A DNA stretch of 64,000 nt from Lachnospiraceae bacterium (GTDB lineage Bacteria > Bacillota > Clostridia > Lachnospirales > Lachnospiraceae). The position numbers were made by a program, and so were the translations under genes. Of the stretch, positions 8,874 to 17,236 are shown in pieces; positions within the stretch are counted from its first letter, which is position 1; each line of letters begins with the position of its first letter. Location: assembly GCA_910574885.1 (NCBI GenBank), contig CAJTDD010000022.1:26736-90735 (forward strand), read 5' to 3'. The notes below the pieces were generated by a model that worked only from the letters and a program-made list of their open reading frames with translations, made no database searches and was not told the origin of the DNA.

Positions 8874-9230
8874 ATGGCAAGAATTAAAGGCGGAATGAAC
8901 GCTAGAAAGAAGCATAACAGAGTTTTAAAATTAGCAAAAGGATACAGGGGAGCACGTTCCAAACAGTACAGGGTTGCAAAGCAGTCCGTGATGAGGGCGC
9001 TTACTTCTTCTTATGCGGGAAGAAAGCAGCGCAAGCGCCAGATGCGTCAGTTATGGATTGCACGTATCAATGCGGCTGCAAGGCTGAATGGCTTATCCTA
9101 CAGCAAGTTCATGTATGGGCTGAAGCTGGCGAATGTTGATATGAACAGGAAGATGCTGGCAGAGCTGGCAGTGAATGACGCGGCAGGATTTACTGCATTG
9201 GCAGAGGCCGCAAAAGCGAAATTGGCTTAA
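8874..9230 (+). CDS. rplT: 50S ribosomal protein L20
   Basis: 118 residues, standard length. [19 protein letters not shown] and the Y-R-G-A-R-S-K-Q-Y motif mark L20, which binds 23S rRNA early in assembly and represses its own operon by binding the leader in Firmicutes. AAGGAGG precedes the ATG by eight bases. Last gene of the operon; the next transcription unit starts about 60 bases later. Confidence 0.98.
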   Translation: MARIKGGMNARKKHNRVLKLAKGYRGARSKQYRVAKQSVMRALTSSYAGRKQRKRQMRQLWIARINAAARLNGLSYSKFMYGLKLANVDMNRKMLAELAVNDAAGFTALAEAAKAKLA

Positions 9231-9288
9231 TTTGGCGCGAAAGATTTGGGAACGTCAGATAAAAGTCAAGTAAAAAGATGAAAAATCC

Positions 9289-9317
9289 TTGACATCGGCG
9301 GTCTGCCGTGGTAAAGT
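9289..9317 (+). promoter_or_regulatory. Promoter of the T-box/trpB2 transcript
   Basis: TTGACA, 17-base spacer, TAAAGT, immediately upstream of the T-box leader. Confidence 0.75.
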
Positions 9318-9319
9318 TC

Positions 9320-9622
9320 TATTAAACCGTTGAGGAAGAGTGAGTACTGTTAGATATCTGCTTTACAGAGAGTTGTGGATGGTGGAACACAGCAAGTCAG
9401 GACTGACAGGAATGGACTTCCGAGGGCGAGCTGAAGCGTTCGCTTTGGATGGTAGTAAGCGAGCCGGAGAGGGTACTCCGTTAACAAAGTACGCGTATGA
9501 TGGTACGCATGAGAGGGTATAGGAATGATATACCAAGCCGGGTGGCACCGCAGGAGTGAATGATTATAATTACTCTTGTCCCAGCAATTGTTTATTGTGT
9601 GGGATAAGGGTATTTTTTTATT
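9320..9622 (+). promoter_or_regulatory. T-box riboswitch, tryptophan-specific (specifier TGG)
   Basis: The leader carries the core T-box sequence GGGTGGCACCGC (9540-9551) in the antiterminator position and a terminator hairpin near 9578-9612 ending in a T run. Stem I has the AGAGAG and GGTGG elements, and the 3' side of the specifier loop reads GGAA-TGG-ACTTCC, placing the Trp codon at 9413-9415. The TGGC in the T-box bulge is complementary to a GCCA tRNA end, and bacterial tRNA-Trp has discriminator G, so codon and bulge agree. Uncharged tRNA-Trp should stabilise the antiterminator and switch on trpB2. About 490 bases lie between rplT and trpB2, nearly all explained by this leader. Confidence 0.9.
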
Positions 9623-9721
9623 TCGGCATAAATATGGAGCTGCAAGATAGAGAGATTGTCAGGCTTAGATAGAAGAAACCTTGTCCCGCTTAACCTCAAA
9701 ATGTGAAAGGAGAACAAGACA

Positions 9722-11107
9722 ATGAGTACACCAAAAATCCCTTACAAAATCTATCTGGAAGAGAGCGAGATGCCGAAGCAATGGTATAATGTACGGGCGG
9801 ATATGAAGAACAAGCCTGCGCCGCTTCTGAATCCCGGGACGTTGAAGCCGATGACAGCAGAGGAACTTTCCGGAGTGTTCTGTGAAGAACTGGTAAGGCA
9901 GGAGTTAAACAACGATGATCGTTACATCAATATCCCGCAGGAAATCATCGATTTTTATAAGATGTACCGTCCCGCGCCTCTTGTCCGGGCATACTGTTTG
10001 GAGGAGAAACTAGAGACGCCGGCGAAGATTTATTATAAATTCGAGGGGAATAATACCAGCGGAAGCCATAAGCTGAACTCTGCGATTGCCCAGGCTTATT
10101 ATGCGAAGAAACAGGGCTTGAAGGGCGTGACGACAGAGACAGGGGCAGGACAGTGGGGAACGGCGCTTTCCATGGCGTGTTCTTACCTTGATTTGGACTG
10201 CAAGGTATTTATGGTAAAATGTTCGTATGAGCAGAAACCTTTCCGCCGCGAAGTGATGCGTACCTACGGGGCGAGCGTTACGCCGTCGCCTTCCATGGAG
10301 ACAGAGGTGGGAAAGAAGATTCTGGCAGAGCATCCGGGAACGACGGGAAGCCTTGGCTGTGCAATTTCAGAGGCGGTAGAGGTGGCAGTCGGAAGCGAAG
10401 GATATCGGTATGTGCTTGGAAGCGTGCTGAATCAGGTATTGCTTCATCAGTCGATTATCGGTATGGAGACGAAGCGTGCATTGGATAAATATGGAATCAC
10501 ACCCGATATTATCATAGGATGTGCAGGCGGCGGCTCGAACCTTGGCGGATTGATTTCCCCATTTATGGGAGAAAAATTGAGAGGCGAAAAGGATTACCAT
10601 TTCATTGCGGTAGAACCGGCATCCTGTCCGAGCCTGACCAGAGGCGTCTATGCCTATGATTTCTGCGATACGGGCATGGTGTGTCCGTTGGCGAAGATGT
10701 ATACACTGGGAAGCGGGTTCATTCCTTCTGCGAACCATGCAGGCGGACTGCGCTATCACGGTATGAGTTCCGTCCTGTCACAGCTCTATGAGGATGGCTA
10801 TATGGAGGCAAGGTCTGTGGAGCAGACGGCAGTTTTTGAGGCAGCGGAGAAGTTCGCAAGGGTGGAAGGAATCCTTCCGGCGCCGGAGAGCAGCCATGCG
10901 ATTAAGGTCGCGATTGATGAGGCAATGAAGTGCAAGGAGTCCGGGGAAGAGAAGACGATCGTGTTCGGGCTTACCGGTACGGGATATTTTGATATGGTGG
11001 CGTATGAGAAGTTCCACAATGGAGAGATGAAAGATTACATTCCTACGGATGAGGAGCTCAAGGCAGGATTCGATGGAATCCCGAGATTCCCGGGGAATAT
11101 GGAATAA
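9722..11107 (+). CDS. trpB2: TrpB2-type tryptophan synthase beta chain
   Basis: 461 residues, longer than standard TrpB (about 400) and typical of the TrpB2 branch. The PLP lysine lies in NTSGSHKLNSA (around residue 114), followed by ETGAGQWGTALS and the phosphate-binding GCAGGGSNLGG loop. TrpB2 proteins condense indole (or salvage it) with serine to make tryptophan, often without a TrpA partner; no trpA is adjacent. Control by a Trp T-box immediately upstream supports a role in tryptophan supply. The ATG at 9722 follows AAAGGAG. The gene is followed 14 bases later by a cysteine hydrolase. Confidence 0.93.
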   Translation: MSTPKIPYKIYLEESEMPKQWYNVRADMKNKPAPLLNPGTLKPMTAEELSGVFCEELVRQELNNDDRYINIPQEIIDFYKMYRPAPLVRAYCLEEKLETPAKIYYKFEGNNTSGSHKLNSAIAQAYYAKKQGLKGVTTETGAGQWGTALSMACSYLDLDCKVFMVKCSYEQKPFRREVMRTYGASVTPSPSMETEVGKKILAEHPGTTGSLGCAISEAVEVAVGSEGYRYVLGSVLNQVLLHQSIIGMETKRALDKYGITPDIIIGCAGGGSNLGGLISPFMGEKLRGEKDYHFIAVEPASCPSLTRGVYAYDFCDTGMVCPLAKMYTLGSGFIPSANHAGGLRYHGMSSVLSQLYEDGYMEARSVEQTAVFEAAEKFARVEGILPAPESSHAIKVAIDEAMKCKESGEEKTIVFGLTGTGYFDMVAYEKFHNGEMKDYIPTDEELKAGFDGIPRFPGNME

Positions 11108-11121
11108 GGAGTTTGGCCGGT

Positions 11122-11631
11122 ATGAAGGTTTTAGTTGTAGTAGATATGCAGAATGATTTTATCGGCGGGGCGTTAGGGACGAAAGAGGCAGTGGCCATTG
11201 TGCCTAAGGTTGTGGAAAAAATCCGGAATTTTGAGGGAAGGGTGTTGTTTACCCGGGACACCCACAAAGAGGATTATCTGGATACACAGGAGGGAAAGAA
11301 GCTTCCGGTGGCGCACTGCATCAAAGGGACGGAAGGCTGGGAACTGCATCCTGAGATAGAGGCGCTCCGTAAAGAAGATGCGTTAGATAAGCCGACGTTT
11401 GGGAGTACGCAGCTTGGATGTATATTAAAGGAAATGGGCGGTCTTGAATCCGTCACATTCGTAGGACTGTGTACGGATATCTGCGTCATCTCAAATGCGA
11501 TGATTGCAAAAGCATTCATACCGGAAGTGCCGGTCATTGTGGATGCTTCGTGCTGTGCGGGGGTAACGCCCCAAAGCCATAAGAATGCGTTGGAAGCGAT
11601 GAAGATGTGCCAGATTATATGTGAAGAATAA
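11122..11631 (+). CDS. Cysteine hydrolase, isochorismatase/nicotinamidase family
   Basis: 169 residues. The VVDMQNDF motif supplies the catalytic Asp, a conserved Lys lies in the middle (KPTFGST), and GLCTDICV holds the nucleophilic Cys. The D-K-C triad and a nearby TRDTHKEDYL metal-site-like motif suggest a nicotinamidase-type amidase, but related hydrolases share these residues. I place the start at the ATG 11122, ten bases after AAGGAG (11106-11111), rather than the TTG at 11113 that touches that site. It directly follows trpB2 and may be on the same transcript. Confidence 0.88.
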   Translation: MKVLVVVDMQNDFIGGALGTKEAVAIVPKVVEKIRNFEGRVLFTRDTHKEDYLDTQEGKKLPVAHCIKGTEGWELHPEIEALRKEDALDKPTFGSTQLGCILKEMGGLESVTFVGLCTDICVISNAMIAKAFIPEVPVIVDASCCAGVTPQSHKNALEAMKMCQIICEE

Positions 11632-11634
11632 TGG

Positions 11635-11704
11635 AAAGATTTCCGTAACGGTGGGCAGAAATGATGCAAATGACCAAATATTCTGCCCCGGACGGAAATC
11701 TTTT
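11635..11704. terminator. Large bidirectional terminator between cysteine hydrolase and luxS
   Basis: Two nested inverted repeats: an outer one, AAAGATTTCCGT against ACGGAAATCTTT, and an inner one, GGGCAGAA against TTCTGCCC. It sits between two convergent genes and ends in T runs on both strands. Confidence 0.85.
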
Positions 11705-11729
11705 GTATGCGGCAAACCGTACCCTTGTA

Positions 11730-12218
11730 TTAGGCGGGGTAGTTCAGTTGCTTATCCGTGATGTCCGTGAGAACTTCTTTCAAGTATTTCCTTGCAAGAT
11801 ATCTTGCCATAGGAAGATTCATGTCCAGATAGTTCCCGCAGTCTTTCGCACATGCGCCGGGAACGTCTCCCTCGAATCCGGCAATGAAGGTAAACATCTC
11901 CGTCATCAGCGGCACGATATCTTTGGATGTATATGCTCCGGCAAGCAGCAGATAGAAGCCTGTCCGGCATCCCATGGGTCCGAAATAGATGATTTTGTCT
12001 GCGTAATCGGAATGATTGCGCAGGAAGGTGGCCGCCAGATGTTCGATAGTGTGCATCTCTGCGGTATTCATGACGGGCTCGTCATTAGGGCTTGTCATAC
12101 GGATGTCAAATGTGGTAATGGGATGACCCTCTACCTGATCGATGCGGGAAACATAGAGTCCCGGAACCAGACGGAGATGGTCTATGGTAAAGCTTGCGAT
12201 TTTTTCCATGATAGTCAT
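11730..12218 (-). CDS. luxS: S-ribosylhomocysteine lyase
   Basis: 162 residues. The metal site is seen as HTIEH (two His) plus the Cys in GACAKDCGNY, and GPMGCRTGFY is a LuxS signature. The enzyme splits S-ribosylhomocysteine into homocysteine and the AI-2 precursor DPD, serving the activated methyl cycle and possibly signalling. Two candidate starts, the ATG at 12218 and one three codons later at 12209, share the AAGGAG ahead; the first is used. No pfs or metabolic partner is adjacent. It is flanked by a convergent terminator and a toxin-antitoxin pair. Confidence 0.96.
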   Translation of the reverse strand: MTIMEKIASFTIDHLRLVPGLYVSRIDQVEGHPITTFDIRMTSPNDEPVMNTAEMHTIEHLAATFLRNHSDYADKIIYFGPMGCRTGFYLLLAGAYTSKDIVPLMTEMFTFIAGFEGDVPGACAKDCGNYLDMNLPMARYLARKYLKEVLTDITDKQLNYPA

Positions 12219-12339
12219 ATCTCCTTTTTCAATTTTATGCGAAGTTATTATAGCACTTTTATTGATATTTTTCTACGTAAATATCAATAAATCATGAAAT
12301 TCGATGCCGATACTATTTTGTGGAGAATATGTAGGATAA

Positions 12340-12654
12340 TTAATTTGATAAAATTCTTTTCCAGTTACGTTCACTGCGTAAAATGCGAAGTATATGAATT
12401 TCGTTTTGGGATTCATTGATAGTATAGAATATAATGGAAGGTGGAAAAGGTTTTTTATGGATGGCATAGCCTTTATATAAAATCTGTGTATTATAGAATA
12501 TGCCACCCATATAGCCTAGCTGTGAGAGTTCTTTCTGAAGACGGTTCTGAAACCGGTCTGCACATGCAGTCCCGAATCGGATTTCAATATATTCGGCAAT
12601 ATCCGTTATATCTTGAATTGCCTCATGGGTCAGAATAATATTATAGTCTGGCAT
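12340..12654 (-). CDS. RelE/ParE superfamily toxin
   Basis: 104 residues. The pattern ILTHEAIQDITDIAEYI, then a compact beta-rich C-terminal half (IIFYTINESQNEIHILRIL, then RNWKRIL), is that of ParE/RelE-fold toxins, which poison gyrase or cut mRNA on the ribosome. Which of the two activities applies is not decidable here. Its start overlaps the end of the upstream antitoxin gene by 14 bases, the usual arrangement for coupled translation. Confidence 0.85.
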   Translation of the reverse strand: MPDYNIILTHEAIQDITDIAEYIEIRFGTACADRFQNRLQKELSQLGYMGGIFYNTQILYKGYAIHKKPFPPSIIFYTINESQNEIHILRILRSERNWKRILSN

Positions 12655-12814
12655 TCCTTCTGCATTCTCTTAACTCGGAGATTTTTTGAAATGCATCTGC
12701 CAAAGGCAGCTCCTTTCCGGCTTCCATGTCGCAAATCCCACTATCAAGCATCTGGAAAAGATAGGTATCTTTGAATAGATTGTTATCTGTCGTATTAGGT
12801 GATGTTAATTTCAT
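12641..12814 (-). CDS. Antitoxin of the RelE/ParE-type pair
   Basis: 57 residues from the ATG at 12814 (MKLTSPNTTDNNLF); an upstream start at 12832 would add six residues. The C-terminal part D-M-E-A-G-K-E-L-P-L-A-D-A-F-Q-K-I resembles the helical tail of ParD/RelB-like antitoxins that wraps the toxin. The N-terminal DNA-binding portion is very short, so family naming is uncertain. Order and overlap with the toxin make the role clear. Confidence 0.75.
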   Translation of the reverse strand: MKLTSPNTTDNNLFKDTYLFQMLDSGICDMEAGKELPLADAFQKISELRECRRNARL

Positions 12815-13047
12815 AAAAATCACTCCAATCATAGTCTGAACTTGAGAATTTGTTTCGATAGAGAGAGACTAACATAGATTTGTTCCGATTGCAATGCTTT
12901 TAACAGAAGTTCGTAAATTTTGGTAGTTTTTACCTGTATTTTTGTATATGGCATATTTTCGGGCAAATGCTATGGAAAATCTTTGGATATGTGGTATACT
13001 TACAGAGTATGCATAGAAATCATTTCTTAAAAAATAGGAGTCAAAAG

Positions 13048-13683
13048 ATGAAGTTATATATTGTGAGACATGGAGAGACTGCGTGGAATAAGGCGCGTAA
13101 GATTCAGGGGCAGGCGGATATCCCGCTGAATGAATTTGGCAGGATGTTGGCTAGAAAGACGGGGGCAGGATTAGCGGACGTTCATTTTGACCTGTGTTAT
13201 AGTAGCCCCATGTCCCGGGCAAAGGAGACGGCGCGGCTGATCCTGGCAGGAAGTACGACGCAGATCATAGAGGATGCACGGATTGTAGAGATAGCGTTCG
13301 GGGAATATGAAGGGAGATGCTGTTCCAAAAGCGGATGGAATCTTCCGGAGGAGTTCCGCTTTTTTTTCGATGAGCCGGATCGGTATCGGGCTCCGGAAGG
13401 CGGAGAGGATTTTGCTCAGGTGAAGAAGCGGACAGGAGATTTTTTGCAGGAAATTTATGAGAAGAAGGAATACCAAAAGTATAATATCTTGATTGCCACC
13501 CATGGGGCGGCGCTGGCAGGGCTTCTGAATAACATAAGGGGGAAATCTCTGGCGGAATACTGGGGAGAGGGAGTACATAAGAACTGTGCCGTGACAGAAG
13601 TAGAGGTGACGGATGGCAAGCCTAAGATTATTTCTGAAAACGTAGTGTATTATGACGACGAAGTGGAGCCATGGGACGAGTAG
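13048..13683 (+). CDS. Histidine phosphatase family protein (phosphoglycerate mutase-like)
   Basis: 211 residues. The phospho-acceptor His is in the RHGETAWN motif at residues 7-14; a second catalytic His lies in ATHGAALAG near the C-terminal third, and SPMSRAKETA provides conserved Arg residues. Such enzymes remove phosphate from small metabolites or peptides; the substrate is unknown. I set the start at the ATG 13048, seven bases after TAGGAG, because the 27 residues further upstream have no ribosome binding site. Followed by trpS after 39 bases. Confidence 0.88.
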   Translation: MKLYIVRHGETAWNKARKIQGQADIPLNEFGRMLARKTGAGLADVHFDLCYSSPMSRAKETARLILAGSTTQIIEDARIVEIAFGEYEGRCCSKSGWNLPEEFRFFFDEPDRYRAPEGGEDFAQVKKRTGDFLQEIYEKKEYQKYNILIATHGAALAGLLNNIRGKSLAEYWGEGVHKNCAVTEVEVTDGKPKIISENVVYYDDEVEPWDE

Positions 13684-13722
13684 GCTTCGCACACTAGGGT
13701 TAAAAATTGGAGGATAAGAAAG

Positions 13723-14727
13723 ATGATTAATGATAAGAAAGTATTATTCAGCGGGATGCAGGCAACGGGGAATCTGACCCTTGGCAATTACCTTGGGGCG
13801 CTCAAGAACTGGGTGACGCTGAGCGATGAGTATGAATGTTTCTACAGCGTAGTGGATATGCATTCTATCACGGTAAGGCAGGAGCCGGCGACGCTTAGGA
13901 AGAGGGCGAGGGCGCTTCTGACCCTTTACATTGCGGCGGGGCTTGACCCGGAGAAGAACTGCATCTATTATCAGTCCCATGTGTCCGGACATGCGGAGCT
14001 TTCATGGATTCTGAACTGCTTCACTTACATGGGTGAGCTGAACCGTATGACTCAGTTCAAGGATAAGTCAGCCAAGCATGCGGATAACATTAATGCGGGG
14101 TTATTTACCTATCCGGTGCTGATGGCGGCTGATATCCTGCTCTACCAGGCGGACGTGGTTCCGGTGGGCGTAGACCAGATGCAGCATTTGGAGATTACCA
14201 GGGACATTGCGGAACGGTTTAACAACATTTATGGAGATGTATTTACTATACCGGAGGCGTATATCGGCAAGGTCGGCGCAAAAATCATGAGTTTGCAGGA
14301 CCCGTCGAAGAAGATGTCGAAGTCCGATGAGAATCCCAACGCCAGCATTTACCTGATGGACGATGTGGATACCATTATACGCAAATGCAAACGTGCCGTA
14401 ACGGATTCGGAGGCGCAGATTTTGTACCGTGACGAGCAGCCGGGAGTCAAGAACTTGATTGATATTTACAGCGCATGCACCGGAAAGAAGCCGGAAGAAG
14501 TGGTCGCTGAATTCGACGGAAAGGGATACGGTGACTTTAAATTGGCTGTAGGGGAAGCGGTGGTATCTGTATTGAAGCCTTTGCAGGAAGAGGTGGCAAG
14601 GCTTGAGAAGGATAAGGCTTATATTGATGGAGCCATTAAAAATAATGCGGAGAAAGCGCAGTATTTTGCCAATAAGACGCTGCGGAAGGTGCAGAAAAAG
14701 ATTGGGTTCCCAGAGAGGATACGATAG
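13723..14727 (+). CDS. trpS: Tryptophanyl-tRNA synthetase
   Basis: 334 residues. The class I HIGH-equivalent motif is GNLTLGNYLGAL near the N-terminus and the KMSKS loop is KKMSKSDENP near residue 200. DQMQHLEITRDIAERF is a TrpRS signature. It charges tRNA-Trp, and so is linked to the same amino acid as the T-box and trpB2 located 4 kb upstream, though it shows no T-box of its own. A GGAGG lies nine bases ahead of the ATG. Confidence 0.97.
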   Translation: MINDKKVLFSGMQATGNLTLGNYLGALKNWVTLSDEYECFYSVVDMHSITVRQEPATLRKRARALLTLYIAAGLDPEKNCIYYQSHVSGHAELSWILNCFTYMGELNRMTQFKDKSAKHADNINAGLFTYPVLMAADILLYQADVVPVGVDQMQHLEITRDIAERFNNIYGDVFTIPEAYIGKVGAKIMSLQDPSKKMSKSDENPNASIYLMDDVDTIIRKCKRAVTDSEAQILYRDEQPGVKNLIDIYSACTGKKPEEVVAEFDGKGYGDFKLAVGEAVVSVLKPLQEEVARLEKDKAYIDGAIKNNAEKAQYFANKTLRKVQKKIGFPERIR

Positions 14728-14813
14728 CCGGCTATGGACAGACAGGCCGAAGGCCAATGTGGGAATACGGTTTGGCCAAATATTGGAACACGTGTCAGGA
14801 GAGAGGATAGCAT

Positions 14814-15329
14814 ATGGGAATACACACGGCAGGAGAGCAGAAATATTATGGTTTTATAGAGGAACGGGTGAAACAGCTCAGGACAGGAATGATTGTATGG
14901 GGAAGCCTTCTGGCGGTGGCGTTTATCGGGATGTTCTCGGATGCAAGGCTTGCCGTCATTTTGGCTGTTATCGGGGTTGCCCTTGCCATACGGAATGTGA
15001 GGTCGCTGCAGGCATTGAAGGGAAAATTAGATGTTGTGGGGGATAAAGAAGAATTTTTCCGGCAGTTGACGGATACGGATTTGATTGAGCAAAAAGACGC
15101 ACGTTTGATGGTTGCGAAGGATTATCTGCTGGTCATGAAAAAAGATGTGTTTATCTATCCGTTTTCCGATATGGAGAAAGTGGAAACTAAAGTTCGGGGA
15201 AAATCCGGGAAGACACTGTTCTTTACAGACAGACAAGGGACGCAACATGAGATTCTTTCCTGTGGGAAGGGAGATAAGGAGAAAGAGGAGTTTGAGCGTG
15301 CCTGCCGCATCCTGAACGAGAGAGTATAG
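14814..15329 (+). CDS. Membrane protein with two helices and a PH-like soluble part, unknown function
   Basis: 171 residues. Two adjacent hydrophobic segments (MIVWGSLLAVAFIGMF and LAVILAVIGVALAI, about residues 27-60) form a hairpin, followed by a soluble region (about 80-171) with alternating beta-strand pattern (LLVMKKDVFIYPFSDMEKVE, KTLFFTDRQGTQHEIL) that looks like a YcxB- or PH-type fold. I do not recognise a specific family. AGAGAGGA lies ahead of the ATG. It follows trpS by 86 bases and ends at a convergent terminator. Confidence 0.7.
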   Translation: MGIHTAGEQKYYGFIEERVKQLRTGMIVWGSLLAVAFIGMFSDARLAVILAVIGVALAIRNVRSLQALKGKLDVVGDKEEFFRQLTDTDLIEQKDARLMVAKDYLLVMKKDVFIYPFSDMEKVETKVRGKSGKTLFFTDRQGTQHEILSCGKGDKEKEEFERACRILNERV

Positions 15330-15346
15330 CATTCACTTCAAGTCAA

Positions 15347-15403
15347 AGAGAGGGGCTGTTGCAAAATAAACAGATTACACTTGCCGCAGCCCTTCTATTT
15401 TTG
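15347..15403. terminator. Bidirectional terminator between the PH-like protein and the ABC-F gene
   Basis: AGAGGGGCTG pairs with CAGCCCTTCT across a 30-base loop, with A-rich flank on one side and TATTTTTGTTTT on the other. Confidence 0.75.
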
Positions 15404-15419
15404 TTTTCAAACAATCATT

Positions 15420-17054
15420 CTAGTCATCCTCTTCCCCTTGGATGGTATAAGTCTGTCTCTTTCTTGCCATCTCGTCATTCTCAAGATATTCATCATAAGT
15501 AGTAATCTTGTCAATCAGTTTGCCGCCGGGAACAATCTCCATAATACGATTCGCGGTGGTCTGTACGATCTGGTGATCCCTTGATGAGAACAGGATTACG
15601 CCCGGAAACTTAATCATACCATTGTTCAGCGCCGTAATCGACTCCATATCTAAATGGTTCGTTGGCTCGTCGAGAATCAATACATTTGCCCCGGAAATCA
15701 TCATCTTGGAAAGGAGACAGCGCACCTTCTCCCCTCCGGAGAGGACGCGTACCTTCTTCACGCCGTCGTCTCCGGCGAACAGCATACGCCCTAAGAATCC
15801 GCGGACATAGGTGACGTCTTTTTCTTCCGAATACTGGGTCAGCCACTCCACGATGGTTGAATCATTTTCAAATTCATCTTTGCTGTCCAACGGGAAGTAT
15901 GCCTGTGAGGTGGTGATTCCCCATTTGTAGGTTCCTTCGTCCGGCTCCATCTCCCCGGTGAGGATTTGGAACAGGGTCGTCTTGGCAAGCTCGTTGCTTC
16001 CGACAAAGGCGACCTTGTCGTCCCGGTTCAGGGTAAATGTGAGGTTGTCTAAGACCTTCTCCCCGTCGATGGTCTTGCTCAAGCCTTCCACGGAAAGGAC
16101 CTCATTTCCAATCTCGCGGTTGGGACGGAAATCAATGTAAGGATATTTGCGGCTGGACGGCTGAATGTCGTCAAGCTGAATCTTCTCTAACGCCCGCTTT
16201 CTGGATGTTGCCTGTTTGGATTTGGATGCGTTGGCGCTGAACCGGGAAATAAATTCCTGCAATTCCTTAATCTTTTCTTCTTTCTTCTTGTTCGCCTCTT
16301 TCATCTGGCGGATGAGTAATTGGCTAGACTCATACCAGAAGTCATAATTTCCGGCGTAGAGCTTAATCTTGCCGTAGTCGATATCCGCAATCTGGGTGCA
16401 GACTTTGTTCAGAAAATAACGGTCATGAGATACTACGATTACGGTGTTGTCAAAATTAATCAGGAATTCTTCCAGCCATGCGATAGCGTCCAAATCCAGA
16501 TGGTTCGTCGGCTCGTCCAGAAGAAGGATGTCCGGGTTGCCGAAGAGCGCCTGCGCAAGCAGCACTTTTACCTTTTCCGGACCGTTTAAATTCTGCATGA
16601 TTTCATAGTGCATCTCGGTGGGGATGCCAAGCCCGTTCAGCAAGGTCGCGGCGTCGGATTCCGCCTCCCATCCGTTCATGGCTGCAAATTCACCTTCCAG
16701 CTCGCTTGCCTTGATGCCGTCTTCGTCGGTGAAATCTTCTTTCGCATAGATGGCTTCTTTTTCTTTCATAATCTCGTAAAGCCGGGGGTTCCCCATCATG
16801 ACCGTGTCAAGGACAGGGTACTCATCATATTTGAAATGATCCTGCTGCAGGAAGGAAAGCCGTTCTCCCGGGGTGATGGCGACTTCGCCCTTGCTTGGTT
16901 CTAACTGACCGGAAAGGATTTTTAAGAAAGTGGACTTACCGGCTCCGTTTGCGCCGATTAGGCCGTAGCAGTTCCCTTCGGTGAATTTAATATTTACATC
17001 TTCAAACAAAGCTTTCTTCCCTACGCGTAATGTTATATTGCTTGTGCTAATCAT
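15420..17054 (-). CDS. ABC-F family ATPase (YkpA/YbiT-like)
   Basis: 544 residues with two nucleotide-binding domains and no membrane part. NBD1: Walker A GANGAGKST near residue 35, Walker B DILLLDEPTNHLDLD, and a SHDR switch. NBD2: Walker A variant GSNELAKTT, signature LSGGEK, Walker B VLILDEPTNHLD. Between them is the basic, Lys-rich linker that reaches the ribosome in this family. ABC-F proteins act on the ribosomal E-site or peptidyl-transferase centre in translation or antibiotic protection. Oddities: the NBD1 signature reads LNGPEK instead of LSGGEK, and the NBD2 switch reads SRDH instead of SHDR. Housekeeping YkpA-like role is more likely than resistance, judging by resemblance and lack of regulatory leader. 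Confidence 0.9.
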   Translation of the reverse strand: MISTSNITLRVGKKALFEDVNIKFTEGNCYGLIGANGAGKSTFLKILSGQLEPSKGEVAITPGERLSFLQQDHFKYDEYPVLDTVMMGNPRLYEIMKEKEAIYAKEDFTDEDGIKASELEGEFAAMNGWEAESDAATLLNGLGIPTEMHYEIMQNLNGPEKVKVLLAQALFGNPDILLLDEPTNHLDLDAIAWLEEFLINFDNTVIVVSHDRYFLNKVCTQIADIDYGKIKLYAGNYDFWYESSQLLIRQMKEANKKKEEKIKELQEFISRFSANASKSKQATSRKRALEKIQLDDIQPSSRKYPYIDFRPNREIGNEVLSVEGLSKTIDGEKVLDNLTFTLNRDDKVAFVGSNELAKTTLFQILTGEMEPDEGTYKWGITTSQAYFPLDSKDEFENDSTIVEWLTQYSEEKDVTYVRGFLGRMLFAGDDGVKKVRVLSGGEKVRCLLSKMMISGANVLILDEPTNHLDMESITALNNGMIKFPGVILFSSRDHQIVQTTANRIMEIVPGGKLIDKITTYDEYLENDEMARKRQTYTIQGEEDD

Positions 17055-17236
17055 AGCAAATCACACTCCTTTTATTTGATTGCCATTAAAATCATTTGCT
17101 GTATATGCCTTGCATATCTTACCAAAAAAAGAAAGAAATAGCAAGGCTTTTGCGATTACTTTCGCTTGGTGATCAATATCCCCTGTACGAGATGGGGAAA
17201 TAGGTATATAATAGCAAATGAGAAAGTGGGGTTTTA

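Noticed and set aside
11661..12290. 209-residue plus-strand ORF antisense to luxS
   Set aside because: It is the shadow of luxS, whose residues and motifs are unmistakable.
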